Source of the DNA: Phosphitispora fastidiosa
GTDB lineage: Bacteria; Bacillota; Thermincolia; Thermincolales; UBA2595
Length of the DNA stretch: 64,000 nt
NCBI RefSeq assembly: GCF_019008365.1
Contig: NZ_JAHHUL010000002.1
Location: 248,001 to 312,000 of the forward strand
Direction of reading: 5' to 3'
Below are positions 26,307-35,202 of the stretch, one piece after another (positions within the stretch are counted from its first letter, which is position 1; every line of letters begins with the position of its first letter). The notes beneath the pieces are model-generated. The model did not search any database. It had not been told where the DNA came from and saw only the letters and a program-made list of their open reading frames with translations. The position numbers and the translations under genes are program-made.

Positions 26307-27308
26307 CTATTGGTCAAGCCATGGGTTGGGGAGAAAAAGCTTTTTGTAGGTATGCAGAGCATATCCGTCTGTCATCCCTGCCACATAATCACAGGCTGTG
26401 CGGGCCCCGGTACTTTCCGCCTGCATTTTTCGCAGATATTGCGGAAGCGCTTCCGGGGTTTCAACATAATAGGCAAAGAGCTTTTGAAGTACCTTTTTGG
26501 CCTTCTGTTCCTCTGTTTTGGCCTCTGAGCCTATGTATACCCTGTTGAACAGGTAATCCCTCAGGCTATTCATGGCTTCCCATACCTCAGGACTCATACT
26601 TATTTCAGGACTTTCCCAGCTGGAGCCAATCATGTCTGTGACCATGGTGTTAATCCTTTCATTGTGCCTGCTGCCCAAAACCATGATACATTCCGGGGGA
26701 ATATCTTCCTCGGTGATAATTCCACCTCTGAGGGCATCATCGATATCATGATTAATATATGCTATCCGGTCAGCTGTCTTGACGATACGGCCCTCCAAAG
26801 TTATCGGGTCTGTTTTCCCGGTATGGTTCAGAATGCCGTCCCGTACTTCCCGGGTCAGGTTCATGGGCTCTAAAATGTCAACAACCCGCAGGCTCTGCTC
26901 ATTATGTTTAAATGACAGCCCAAAGTCTGCGAGCACTTCGTCAAGGGCTTCCTCACCGGCATGTCCAAAGGGAGTGTGCCCTAAATCATGTCCCAGCGCA
27001 ATTGCTTCAGTCAGGTCTTCATTCAGCCTGAGAGCCTTGGCAATTGTGCGGGCTATCTGAGCGACCTCAAGAGTATGGGTAAGCCTCGTCCGGTAATGAT
27101 CACCGGTAGGAGAAATGAAAACCTGTGTCTTTTGTTTCAGCCTGCGAAATCCTTTGGAATGGATAATCCGGTCACGGTCACGCTGGAAAGCCGTTCTGAC
27201 AGGGCATAGCTCTTCCCATACCTCCCTGCCTCTGCTAGCAGAACTGAGGGCAGCATATTGAGAAAGCTGCTGCTTTTCCATTTCTTCAATACGTAACCTG
27301 ATTTTCAT
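26307..27308 (-). CDS. dgt: dGTP triphosphohydrolase-like HD protein
   Basis: About 333 residues. The HD metal centre is built from RTRLTHTLEVAQIAR, the double motif ALGHDLGHTPFGHAGE and the distant Asp in YINHDIDDALR. FSRDRDRI-like (FQRDRDRIIHSKGFRRL) is the family N-terminal signature. It hydrolyses dGTP or other dNTPs to nucleoside and triphosphate. The start is the ATG at 27308, placed after GAGGTGG. Downstream are yaiI-like, dnaG and rpoD. Confidence 0.94.
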   Translation of the reverse strand: MKIRLRIEEMEKQQLSQYAALSSASRGREVWEELCPVRTAFQRDRDRIIHSKGFRRLKQKTQVFISPTGDHYRTRLTHTLEVAQIARTIAKALRLNEDLTEAIALGHDLGHTPFGHAGEEALDEVLADFGLSFKHNEQSLRVVDILEPMNLTREVRDGILNHTGKTDPITLEGRIVKTADRIAYINHDIDDALRGGIITEEDIPPECIMVLGSRHNERINTMVTDMIGSSWESPEISMSPEVWEAMNSLRDYLFNRVYIGSEAKTEEQKAKKVLQKLFAYYVETPEALPQYLRKMQAESTGARTACDYVAGMTDGYALHTYKKLFLPNPWLDQ

Positions 27309-27345
27309 AACGGAAACCACCTCACCCGCTGCTTACCTCACCCGC

Positions 27346-27945
27346 TTACCTCTTCCGCAAAGCCATCGTAGCTCCTGCCAGTTCAGCAACCCTGCGTCCC
27401 ATGATAGCTGCTCTCTCAAGTCCGAAACTGTCTTCAGAAGAGGGCTTTTGGGCACAGGCTCCCAGGTGTCCGGCATCATCCTCAATGTAACCATCCCCGA
27501 TAACCGTCATTCCCTGGACTAACATCATATCCTGAATGGCCCTTACTGTTGTTTCCTGGCCGCCGAAACGCGACGCACCTACACTTACAGCTCCGCCCAC
27601 AACATTTACCAGGGCCTTTTCCTTACGAAGCACCCTTGATTTATCCCAAAATCCCTTGAGCTGTGCAGAAACAGTTCCAAAGTATACCGGACTGCCGATA
27701 ATGATACCATCAGCCCTACGCAACAGGTCAAATGCTTCTCCAAGATTATTGCCCCTGGCACATACACCCTCACATACAGGTGAGCAGTTATTGCAGAAAG
27801 GCTGGGCAACTCCCTTCATGGCATCGGTAATATGGAGCACCCTGGTCTCTGCACCCATGCGTGATGCAGCTTCCAGGGCAGCATTAATCATGTTTACGGT
27901 ATTGCCTTCTTTTTGGGGACTCCCATTCAAACCCACTATTAACAA
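27346..27945 (-). CDS. NADPH-dependent FMN reductase / flavodoxin-fold protein with cysteine motif
   Basis: 199 residues of flavodoxin fold. The FMN phosphate loop GLNGSPQKEGNT and the GSPVYFGTVSAQLKGFWDK loop are typical of iron-sulfur-flavoprotein/NADPH-FMN reductases. A cysteine cluster C-x2-C-x3-C-x3-C (CNNCSPVCEGVC) after residue ~50 suggests an Fe-S site. It reduces small acceptors or carries electrons. The start is TTG after GAGGTG. It stands between dgt and the cobalt-type QO pair. The substrate is unknown. Confidence 0.85.
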   Translation of the reverse strand: MLIVGLNGSPQKEGNTVNMINAALEAASRMGAETRVLHITDAMKGVAQPFCNNCSPVCEGVCARGNNLGEAFDLLRRADGIIIGSPVYFGTVSAQLKGFWDKSRVLRKEKALVNVVGGAVSVGASRFGGQETTVRAIQDMMLVQGMTVIGDGYIEDDAGHLGACAQKPSSEDSFGLERAAIMGRRVAELAGATMALRKR

Positions 27946-28098
27946 CGTCTAACACCTCACAATTCAATAATAGAGCTCTTCTCATCAAGTGATGCCGCTT
28001 TCGAATAAAACAGCGATAATTTATATAGTATTCGAGGAAGTTACAGATGTTCCTGCAAAACAAAGGATCTAATGCAAAAAATTCCGGACCCTCCGCAC

Positions 28099-28914
28099 TT
28101 ACTTTAAATACCCTTTCAGAATACTCACCGCTTCGGCAACCGTCCTGGGCAGCGCTTTCCCCTTAAACCCATCGAAGTGGCTGAATACCAGTGAAACCGT
28201 GGGCAGCTTTAAATTTGCTTCCTTCATCAGCGAACAATCCCCAAGCAGCTCTGTCCCGCCCTGGGCAAGGGTGGCGCCGTGCTTAATGATAATAACTGAA
28301 TCGGCCCACTCTGCAGCCATATCCATATCATGAGTGGCCACAATCAGTGTTTTGCCGCGGCTGTGAAAATCCCGGAGAATAGCCATCAGCACTTCCTGCC
28401 CGCCAGGGTCAAGATAAGCCGTAGGTTCGTCCAAGACGATGACCTCCGGGTCCATCGCCAGAACTCCGGCAATGGCAACACGCTTCTTTTGCCCAAAACT
28501 AAGGTGATGTGGCGCTTTTTCTCTTAATTCCCACATACCCACAGTATTCAGGGCATCAGCCACCCTGTGTTCAATATCATGCCTTGACAGGCCCATATTC
28601 AAGGGGCCAAAAGCCACATCATCCCAAACCGATGTGGAAAACACCTGATCATCAGGATCCTGAAATACCAGTCCTACTTCCCGGCGGATCACCGCCTCAG
28701 TCTTTTTATTCACCTGACGGCCAAACACGTTGACCGCACCCTGCTGAGGAAGGTTTATCCCATTTAAATGCAAAAGCAGAGTAGATTTCCCGGCCCCATT
28801 AGGTCCCAACAAGGCTACCCTGGCCCCTTTTTTTATGGCCAGGGAGATTCCTTTCAGCGCCATTGTCCCATCAGCATAAGTATATCTTAAGTCACTTATT
28901 TCAATAGCCGTCAC
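28099..28914 (-). CDS. cbiO: ECF transporter ATPase, CbiO/NikO type
   Basis: 271 residues, one ABC ATPase domain: Walker A LLGPNGAGKST, signature LSFGQKKRVAIAG, Walker B VIVLDEPTAYLDP and H-loop ATHDMD, plus the short C-terminal extension seen in cobalt/nickel importers. It drives uptake with the T protein encoded just upstream (15-base gap). No M or S gene is adjacent, so this A-T pair must serve an unlinked component; the second CbiM operon at 57-58.6 kb lacks its own A and T and is a candidate. Confidence 0.92.
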   Translation of the reverse strand: MTAIEISDLRYTYADGTMALKGISLAIKKGARVALLGPNGAGKSTLLLHLNGINLPQQGAVNVFGRQVNKKTEAVIRREVGLVFQDPDDQVFSTSVWDDVAFGPLNMGLSRHDIEHRVADALNTVGMWELREKAPHHLSFGQKKRVAIAGVLAMDPEVIVLDEPTAYLDPGGQEVLMAILRDFHSRGKTLIVATHDMDMAAEWADSVIIIKHGATLAQGGTELLGDCSLMKEANLKLPTVSLVFSHFDGFKGKALPRTVAEAVSILKGYLK

Positions 28915-28929
28915 TACAAAAGCCCTCCC

Positions 28930-29712
28930 TTATCCAGCCCTGTCCAACACCAGCAGTACTGCAGCCACTATGCTGATAACCGCTGCCAGCAGGTAGTCTT
29001 TCGGGCCGGCTGCAAAATTACTCATACTGTTCATCTTTCCCGTAAACCCTCTGGAAATCATGGCAATATAAACCCTGTCACCGCGTTCATAGGCCCTGAT
29101 AAACATGACCCCTACCATCTGTGCCAGGGTTTTTACAGTTTGGGAGTGCCATAGATTCCGGCCAAGGACAAAGCCCCTGGCTCTCCGGGCCCTGGCCATC
29201 CTTTTTAACTCATCAATAGTCACAAATATGTACCTGATGGTAAACTCCAGCATTTGTACAATAACGGTGGGAACTCTAAGGTCACTCAGGGCCTTCATCA
29301 GATTATTGAACCTGGTCGTGGACATCAAGGTTACAATCCCCAATACAGATGCCAATGCGCGTAATAACAGCATCAGGGCTCTTTCTAAGCCCTGTGAGGT
29401 GGCAGAAATCCTAATAATACGCAAATCCGCATTCCAGACCGTGTCCCCAGGGGTAATGAAAGGAAACAATATAATAAGCATTCCGGCAAAAGGAATGACC
29501 CATGTAAGCCGGCGCAGCACATAACCTACCGGTATGCGGGAAATCAGCAGTACAAGCGCCCAGAAAATAACCGCCACTGCCAAAAAACGCGGCTTTGTCA
29601 GGGTTACTGAGACGAAAATGAAGAGGATGATTGCCAGTACCTTCACCCGGGGGTCCATAGCATGAAGTGGTGACTCCAGTTTGGCAAACTCATCCATATG
29701 AATATGCTTCAT
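28930..29712 (-). CDS. cbiQ: ECF transporter T component, CbiQ type
   Basis: 260 residues, 5-6 membrane helices, with the two Ala-Arg-Gly coupling motifs (ARRARGF and ISRGFTGK) in the cytoplasmic loops that dock on the ATPases. Its N-terminus FAKLESPLHAMDPRVKVL is typical of CbiQ. It couples ATP hydrolysis to the metal-binding component. It pairs with the following cbiO. Confidence 0.92.
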   Translation of the reverse strand: MKHIHMDEFAKLESPLHAMDPRVKVLAIILFIFVSVTLTKPRFLAVAVIFWALVLLISRIPVGYVLRRLTWVIPFAGMLIILFPFITPGDTVWNADLRIIRISATSQGLERALMLLLRALASVLGIVTLMSTTRFNNLMKALSDLRVPTVIVQMLEFTIRYIFVTIDELKRMARARRARGFVLGRNLWHSQTVKTLAQMVGVMFIRAYERGDRVYIAMISRGFTGKMNSMSNFAAGPKDYLLAAVISIVAAVLLVLDRAG

Positions 29713-29915
29713 TGATATTTACCTCTCTTATTTAGCCTGGTACAGCCTGCATAACTGTTACTTATTATATCACCGGAGCCCGTAACACAAAACATATTTT
29801 TGGAAAATTGAATAAATAAAAGGAGAGGACTACCCTTTTCAAAATAGCCCTCCCTATATAATGGAGCGAATCTTCCTTTAACTGAAACTGATTCCCTTAG
29901 CTGTGCCTGTTTTAT

Positions 29916-30296
29916 TTAACTGTGGCCGCACCCGTGATTGTGCTGCTGATGTTCCCCATGATGACTGCAGACTGTCCTTTTGGAAACAAATTTACCTTCC
30001 GCAAAAGCCTCGGCGGCATCCTTAACCGGCCCCGCAGCGCCAAACAATACCTTTAACCCCCGGGACTCCAAACCACTAATGGCCCCCTGCCCGATACCTC
30101 CGACAATCACCACCTCAACATCCTGGTTCTTAAGGAAATCAGCTATTCCTTCATGCTGATGCTGTAATCCCGAAGCAGAAACAGTGTTGATGCCGACAAC
30201 CTGATTACCGTTGTCAATTTCAATTATGGAAAAACTTCTGCTCTGCCCAAAATGCTGGTTTACCTGCCCATTATCGTCAGGTATAGCAATTTTCAT
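29916..30296 (-). CDS. NifX/NifB-type dinitrogenase cofactor family protein, His-rich tail
   Basis: 126 residues. MKIAIPDDNGQVNQHFGQSR is the Fe-Mo-cofactor-binding fold signature, with VIVGGIGQGAISGLESRG in the second half. The C-terminus CSHHGEHQQHNHGCGHS is His/Cys-rich and probably binds metal. The family binds metal clusters (NifX, NafY, the orange protein ORP). A good Shine-Dalgarno sequence (GGAGGAGA) precedes the ATG. Third of three such proteins within 4 kb. Confidence 0.9.
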   Translation of the reverse strand: MKIAIPDDNGQVNQHFGQSRSFSIIEIDNGNQVVGINTVSASGLQHQHEGIADFLKNQDVEVVIVGGIGQGAISGLESRGLKVLFGAAGPVKDAAEAFAEGKFVSKRTVCSHHGEHQQHNHGCGHS

Positions 30297-30467
30297 GTTG
30301 TCTCCTCCTTGGAATTTGCCTGATTGAAATAATGCAACTTCATTTACTTGTACTTTTACTGCGCCTTTTTAATATGCTCAAAACAGCAAATAAACAAACT
30401 GGTTTTTGGGCATACGCTAATTATTTGTTTTTATTATATAATACTGCTGTTAATTTGTAAACAACTA

Positions 30468-30932
30468 TTACTTCATTCTTTTATGACAGCACTTTGAACA
30501 AAAATCACCCTTGAGGTTCCGGCATTGGATAACCTCTGAGCCGCAGCGAGGACACTTATAGCCGTCTTCATCTGCATCATTATAATTTTCATATCTCTCT
30601 TCCCAGCGTTCCTCGCACTTGGGACAAAAAACCTTACAGACATTCCGCGTAAAATCTCCGCCCTGCACCTTCAGCGCCTTTCCCTCAATAAGGGCGGTGG
30701 CAATCTTGGTGCGTGCGTCAGATAAGATACGCTGAAAAGTCTGCCGCGAAATCTGCATCCTTTCGGCACACTCGTCCTGGTTAAGGCTTTCAATATCCTT
30801 CAGCCTGACTGCCTCTATTTCCTCCACCTTTAAAATTTCCTCCTCCAGGTCACACTTGGGCCTGCCGGCAGGAATAAAATGGATATTCTGTGGAACAAAT
30901 TCCACTATGCGCCATTTTCTGGGTCTGGGCAT
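30468..30932 (-). CDS. DUF134 (UPF0251) helix-turn-helix protein with C-terminal zinc ribbon
   Basis: 154 residues. The N-terminal DUF134 part starts MPRPRKWRIVEFVP, and its helix-turn-helix reads LNQDECAERMQISRQTFQRI. The C-terminal 50 residues carry two Cys pairs plus CSKCCHKR, a zinc-ribbon-like tail. DUF134 proteins are predicted DNA-binding regulators that usually accompany NifX-like genes, as here between two of them. It is the likely local regulator. Confidence 0.9.
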   Translation of the reverse strand: MPRPRKWRIVEFVPQNIHFIPAGRPKCDLEEEILKVEEIEAVRLKDIESLNQDECAERMQISRQTFQRILSDARTKIATALIEGKALKVQGGDFTRNVCKVFCPKCEERWEERYENYNDADEDGYKCPRCGSEVIQCRNLKGDFCSKCCHKRMK

Positions 30933-31045
30933 CTTATAACCGCCTCCGATATACTGACAGATTCATACATCAAATATTATACTATAATTATCGGCTGACA
31001 GCTAACTTTTCTAAACCATTAATTGCAATTTAGTCGGGAAAGCAG

Positions 31046-31069
31046 CCAGGGACACAACCGTGTCCCTGG
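31046..31069 (-). terminator. Hairpin after the NifX-like gene
   Basis: CCAGGGACAC and its exact complement separated by 4 bases, directly after the stop codon. There is no clear T-run, so it may act as an mRNA-stabilising hairpin or a weak terminator. Confidence 0.5.
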
Positions 31070-31075
31070 AATAAT

Positions 31076-31438
31076 CTATTTGTGGCCGCCACACTCCCCG
31101 GCATGCATATGTTCAGTACATATACTGCCCGTAGAATGCAACTCCCCCTTCAAATACTTATTCAAGACTTCTTGATCTGTACCCCGGGCTCCTGAAATTA
31201 CAGCAATATTGTTCTGGTTAAACAGTTGGACAGCCTTGGCCCCGATACCACCGGTAATAACGCAATTTACGCCTTTACCGGCCAGAAATTCGGGGAGAAA
31301 TCCAGGGACATGCCCTGGGTTATCAATTACCTGTAAATTAGTTATCTGGCAATTATCTATATCTGCCAGGCAAAACCTTTCACAGTGGCCGAAGTGTTCC
31401 GAAACCACATTTCCTTCCATAGCTACAGCAACTCTCAC
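31076..31438 (-). CDS. NifX/NifB-type dinitrogenase cofactor family protein
   Basis: 120 residues with the signature MRVAVAMEGNVVSEHFGHCE and VITGGIGAKAVQLF. A short tail CTEHMHAGECGGHK has possible metal ligands. It closely follows two ferredoxin-containing MinD-type ATPases, the set seen around the orange protein ORP of sulfate reducers. No nitrogenase genes are present, so a nitrogenase role is unlikely. Confidence 0.9.
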   Translation of the reverse strand: MRVAVAMEGNVVSEHFGHCERFCLADIDNCQITNLQVIDNPGHVPGFLPEFLAGKGVNCVITGGIGAKAVQLFNQNNIAVISGARGTDQEVLNKYLKGELHSTGSICTEHMHAGECGGHK

Positions 31439-31477
31439 TTGAAAAAACCCTCCTTATTTTCTGTTATATTTAGCATC

Positions 31478-32335
31478 TTAAACAAGAGACAATTCTTTAC
31501 TTAAATTAGCCCAGATTTTTTTGACAGCTCTTCCGGCAGCGCTGTGCGGAACCCGTACCACCGGGATGCCCCGGTTTATTGCCTGGCCGACCTCCCTCTC
31601 AAAGGGAATACTGCCCAGGACCTTAACATTGCGCTCTCTGCAGTGATCCGAAATCTCCTCAGTTATGCCTGCATTCAGGTCATATTTGTTTATGCAGACA
31701 TAGGCCTTTATCCCAAAGTGTTCTGCCAGGTCAAGCACCCTTATCAGGTCATGTTTTCCCGACAACGTTGGTTCTGAAACCACAAGTATGGCATCACACC
31801 CGGTTATTGATGCTATGACAACACAACCTATTCCCGGAGAACCGTCAATTATTACGATGTCATCCTCACCGGCATAACCTGAAGCATTTTTCCTGACCTC
31901 TGTAACCAGCTTCCCGGAACCGTCGGCGCCGATATTAAGCCTCGCATGAGAGAATTTACCCCAGGAACTCGCCGACAAAATTGTTTTGCCTGTAATCGCA
32001 TCTCTGATAACAACTGCCTTATGCGGACAGATGAAAACACAGGCAGCACATCCTTCACACTTTAGTTCATTTACGGAAAAATCCCTAATGGCATCAAACC
32101 TGCAGACAGTCAGACATTTTTCGCACTCCTGGCACTTTTCCCGATCAATCTGAGCAAGTTTCGAACCATAAAAATCCTTTTCGCGGAGGACCTCTGAATC
32201 AATAAGTAAATGCAGGTTGGGGGCCTCCACATCACAGTCGGCAATTACCTTGTTTTTTGCCAGTTCTGCCAGGGAGGCACAGACAGTTGTTTTTCCCGTA
32301 CCCCCTTTACCACTTACTATGGCAATCTGTTTCAT
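31478..32335 (-). CDS. MinD-superfamily ATPase with inserted 2[4Fe-4S] ferredoxin domain
   Basis: 285 residues. The deviant Walker A SGKGGTGKTT is at the N-terminus. Two 4Fe-4S motifs follow in residues ~65-110 (CQECEKCLTVCRF and CEGCAACVFICPHKA). The second half has DGSPGIGC and a MinD-type end. The ATG overlaps the stop of the upstream paralogue by 4 bases (ATGA), so they are translationally coupled and probably form a heterodimer. By analogy with the orp operon it may load or modify a metal cluster. Confidence 0.93.
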   Translation of the reverse strand: MKQIAIVSGKGGTGKTTVCASLAELAKNKVIADCDVEAPNLHLLIDSEVLREKDFYGSKLAQIDREKCQECEKCLTVCRFDAIRDFSVNELKCEGCAACVFICPHKAVVIRDAITGKTILSASSWGKFSHARLNIGADGSGKLVTEVRKNASGYAGEDDIVIIDGSPGIGCVVIASITGCDAILVVSEPTLSGKHDLIRVLDLAEHFGIKAYVCINKYDLNAGITEEISDHCRERNVKVLGSIPFEREVGQAINRGIPVVRVPHSAAGRAVKKIWANLSKELSLV

Positions 32336-33171
32336 GAGATAACCCCCTCCAGTTTGGCCATTAAGTCCTGAAACTGTTGTTTCAGAAGCATATCCTCCTG
32401 GATCAGCAGCTTTCCGGTTGAATATATCTGGGCAACTCTTTTACTAAAGGGCAGTTCCATCAGAATCGGAATACCTTCTGCTTCGCAGTATCCCCTGATG
32501 ATCCGGGAACTGTCATCGGCCTTATTCACCACCACACCTGCAGGAATATCCAAGGTTCTTATCAGATTTACTGCAATTTTCAGGTCATGCAGCCCAAAGG
32601 GAGTCGGTTCTGTAACCAGAAGACAAAAATCGCTCTTTTCAACAGCTGCAATAACAGAACAGGAAGTCCCGGGAGGGCAGTCAATAATCACAACATCCGC
32701 AGTTATTTTCCATATCTCTTCTATTATCCTGTCAATAACAGGTACGGCCATAGGTTCACCTGTTTTCAGCACTCCGTGGATGAACACATTATTATTGAAC
32801 TTTCCTCGTTCAATTACACCAATTTCCCGCGGGACCTCGCTAATGGCCTTTTCAGGGCAAACCAGGGTACACAGGCCACACCCGTGGCACAACTGCAGAA
32901 AGCTTAACAGATTATTCTTCACCTGGGCCAGGGCATTGAACTGGCACCATTTGCTGCACTGGCCACAGGCCAGACAGCTATCTTTGTCAATGCTGGGAAC
33001 CATTACATTGACTTTTTCCCTTTGCTCAATGGCAGGATTCAGGAATAAAAACCCATTTGGCTCCTCAACATCGCAATCGATGTAAGCCGTTTTGGGCCCG
33101 GAACAGGCAAGGTTGGTGGCCACCGTAGTCTTACCGGTACCGCCCTTCCCACTGAGAACTGATATTATCAT
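32332..33171 (-). CDS. MinD-superfamily ATPase with inserted ferredoxin domain (paralogue)
   Basis: 279 residues with the same layout as its partner: LSGKGGTGKTTVATNLA, ferredoxin insert (CLACGQCSKWCQF, CHGCGLCTLVCPEKA), and DCPPGTSC in the second half. It starts 6 bases after the upstream NifX-like gene. The pairing of two such ATPases with NifX-like proteins is a recognised cluster in anaerobes. Confidence 0.93.
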   Translation of the reverse strand: MIISVLSGKGGTGKTTVATNLACSGPKTAYIDCDVEEPNGFLFLNPAIEQREKVNVMVPSIDKDSCLACGQCSKWCQFNALAQVKNNLLSFLQLCHGCGLCTLVCPEKAISEVPREIGVIERGKFNNNVFIHGVLKTGEPMAVPVIDRIIEEIWKITADVVIIDCPPGTSCSVIAAVEKSDFCLLVTEPTPFGLHDLKIAVNLIRTLDIPAGVVVNKADDSSRIIRGYCEAEGIPILMELPFSKRVAQIYSTGKLLIQEDMLLKQQFQDLMAKLEGVIS

Positions 33172-33177
33172 TTCCCC

Positions 33178-33627
33178 TCAGGGCCGCCTCTGCCCGTGTC
33201 CTCTGCCACGTGGGCCGTTTCTCATTCCTGCACCGGCCCCTCGGTTCATTCCTGCTCCGGTTCCTGCATTCATTCCTGCATGTGCCTGTCCGGCCTTTGT
33301 TATTTCACTAAGCTTGCCACTATTCAATTCTTCTATTGCCTGTTTTGCATTTAGACCTGTTCCATCATAAATTTTAATTCCTGAGGCCTCAAGAACCTCA
33401 AAAGCATTGGGCCCAACATGCCCGGTGATCAGCGCTTCCGCCTGGTTGTCCACCACAAATTGGGCTGCCTGAATTCCTGCCCCCTGAGATGAATTAACCG
33501 CAGAATTTGCCGTGCAGTCAAAATCCATGGATTCGGAATCCACTGAAATAAACCATTCACACCTGCCAAATCTGGGGTCTACCCGGGCATCTAACTCCTT
33601 ACCCTCTGTCGATATTACTATTTTCAT
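33178..33627 (-). CDS. NifX/ORP-like protein with Gly/Met/Arg-rich tail
   Basis: 149 residues. The core begins MKIVISTEGKELDARVDPRF, very like the start of orange-protein-type DUF family members (DPRFGR), with ALITGHVGPNAFEVLE. The last ~40 residues are low complexity (GMN/GAG/GRG). Of the three NifX-like proteins this is the best ORP candidate. Confidence 0.88.
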   Translation of the reverse strand: MKIVISTEGKELDARVDPRFGRCEWFISVDSESMDFDCTANSAVNSSQGAGIQAAQFVVDNQAEALITGHVGPNAFEVLEASGIKIYDGTGLNAKQAIEELNSGKLSEITKAGQAHAGMNAGTGAGMNRGAGAGMRNGPRGRGHGQRRP

Positions 33628-33680
33628 AACACTTCATCCCCTCAAATATACCATGTGCTTTTTCAATCAAAAACTTCTGA

Positions 33681-34085
33681 TTAACAGAGCTCTTTCCCAA
33701 TATCAGGCCCGGGGCTGGTAACATATATCTTCTCGATATCGATTAAAACAACCCCTTTTGCCCTAAGCTGGGGCATTATACTCTTAACCATTTTTACGCC
33801 TTCATCAAAGAGTTCGCCATTTGTCTCAACTCTTGCATTTCCTTTTAACTGGTAACCCTGAAGTGTGTCCATATCCCATACAGATACAGCAACCTTTGGG
33901 TTCTCGGTGATGTTCTCAAGACTCTTATCCATAAAAACATCAATCAACATTACCTGGCTTTCGGACAACACCTTGCCAAAAGCTATTGAGACCACATTGG
34001 GATTACCGTTCACATCTGCAGTGGCAAATGCCCACCCCTTTGATTTTTCAATTACTCCTTTAACCTCATCAGTTAATCCGGCCAT
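33681..34085 (-). CDS. Pyridoxamine 5'-phosphate oxidase family (split barrel FMN) protein
   Basis: 134 residues. The split-barrel pattern GWAFATADVNGNPNVVSIAF and the later LKGNARVETNGELFDEG match small FMN-binding PNPOx-like proteins common in anaerobes. It lies between Mrp and the ORP-like gene and may support redox chemistry of the cluster. It is too short for a true PdxH. Confidence 0.85.
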   Translation of the reverse strand: MAGLTDEVKGVIEKSKGWAFATADVNGNPNVVSIAFGKVLSESQVMLIDVFMDKSLENITENPKVAVSVWDMDTLQGYQLKGNARVETNGELFDEGVKMVKSIMPQLRAKGVVLIDIEKIYVTSPGPDIGKELC

Positions 34086-34121
34086 TTTCTTTCTCCCCCT
34101 TTAATCAACAGTCTTTTTTGT

Positions 34122-34964
34122 TCAGTTCATCTGTTCAACCGTATCAAAGGTTTTCACTATACCCTCCATAACCCTATTTATCTCTGATTTTTCCCTGGTA
34201 AAATCTTCAATTTTCCCCTTATCACAGAGTTCTACAAACCTTGGCTCCAGCGGGAGCTGCCCCAGTAATGGCACTCCCATTTTACCCGCCATTTCCTCAG
34301 TACTGTCCGAGCCAAATAGCCTAATCTGTTTTTTACAGTCCGGGCATTCCAGGTAAGCCATATTTTCAATTAACCCAATAACGGGAATGTTCATTTTGTT
34401 AGCCATATTAATCGATTTCCGGACGATCATTGAGACCAGGCTTTGTGGTGAAGTAACCACAATAACACCATTTAAAGGCAGGGTCTGCATCACTGTCAGA
34501 GGTGCATCACCCGTCCCTGGCGGAAGGTCCACCAGCAGATAATCCAACTCACTCCAGCCCACTTCTGTCCAGAACTGCTTGATGACCCCTGAAATAATTG
34601 GTCCCCTCCAGATTACCGGTTCTTCTTCACTGGGCAGTAAAAGATTAATTGAGATAACCTCTATCCCCAAACCGGTCCCGGCCGGAACAATTCCCCTGTG
34701 TCCGTTTTCCAGCTGCCCGGCCTGCAGCCCAAACAGCCTGGGTATACTTGGCCCGGTAACATCAGCATCCATTATCCCCACACTGAATCCTTTTTTCCTC
34801 AGAGACGCCGCCAGAAGACCAGTCACCGAACTCTTCCCGACACCTCCCTTCCCGCTCATTACAGCAATTACATTTTTGATTTTCTGCAGCTCCTTTAAGG
34901 CTGCAGGACAGTCCTCACCTGTGCACTCGCTGCTCTCACTGCATGTATTACATGCTTCTGCCAT
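34122..34964 (-). CDS. mrp: Mrp/NBP35-type P-loop ATPase (Fe-S carrier)
   Basis: About 280 residues. The N-terminal Cys cluster (CNTCSESSECTGEDCP) precedes MSGKGGVGKSSVT (deviant Walker A). GDAPLTVMQTLP and IENMAYLECPDC (C-x2-C) are the ApbC/NBP35 signatures. It carries and transfers 4Fe-4S clusters as a dimer. The ATG at 34964 follows GGGAGG and replaces an ATG 42 bases upstream. First gene of the ORP-like cluster. Confidence 0.95.
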   Translation of the reverse strand: MAEACNTCSESSECTGEDCPAALKELQKIKNVIAVMSGKGGVGKSSVTGLLAASLRKKGFSVGIMDADVTGPSIPRLFGLQAGQLENGHRGIVPAGTGLGIEVISINLLLPSEEEPVIWRGPIISGVIKQFWTEVGWSELDYLLVDLPPGTGDAPLTVMQTLPLNGVIVVTSPQSLVSMIVRKSINMANKMNIPVIGLIENMAYLECPDCKKQIRLFGSDSTEEMAGKMGVPLLGQLPLEPRFVELCDKGKIEDFTREKSEINRVMEGIVKTFDTVEQMN

Positions 34965-35202
34965 ATGGCGGTTCCTCCCTTTCAGAATCAGTAATATTTT
35001 GAGCATATGCCCATATAAATATTACCCCATTTTTTGGTTTTTGTCAAATGCCCATAACTAAAAATGTCAGGGCCCATTGCAAAAAATCGTTTACATAGAG
35101 AAATGCCCCCATAGAGGTTCTCTGTGCAATAAGAGAACACTGACTTTAGGGACATTCCCGGATTAAAATTCATTATGATTAAAGTCTATTATTTATAAGC
35201 CG

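Noticed and set aside
31076-33627. Nitrogenase cofactor biosynthesis
   Set aside because: NifX-like proteins are present but no nifHDKEB genes; the MinD-Fd ATPases fit an ORP-type cluster better.
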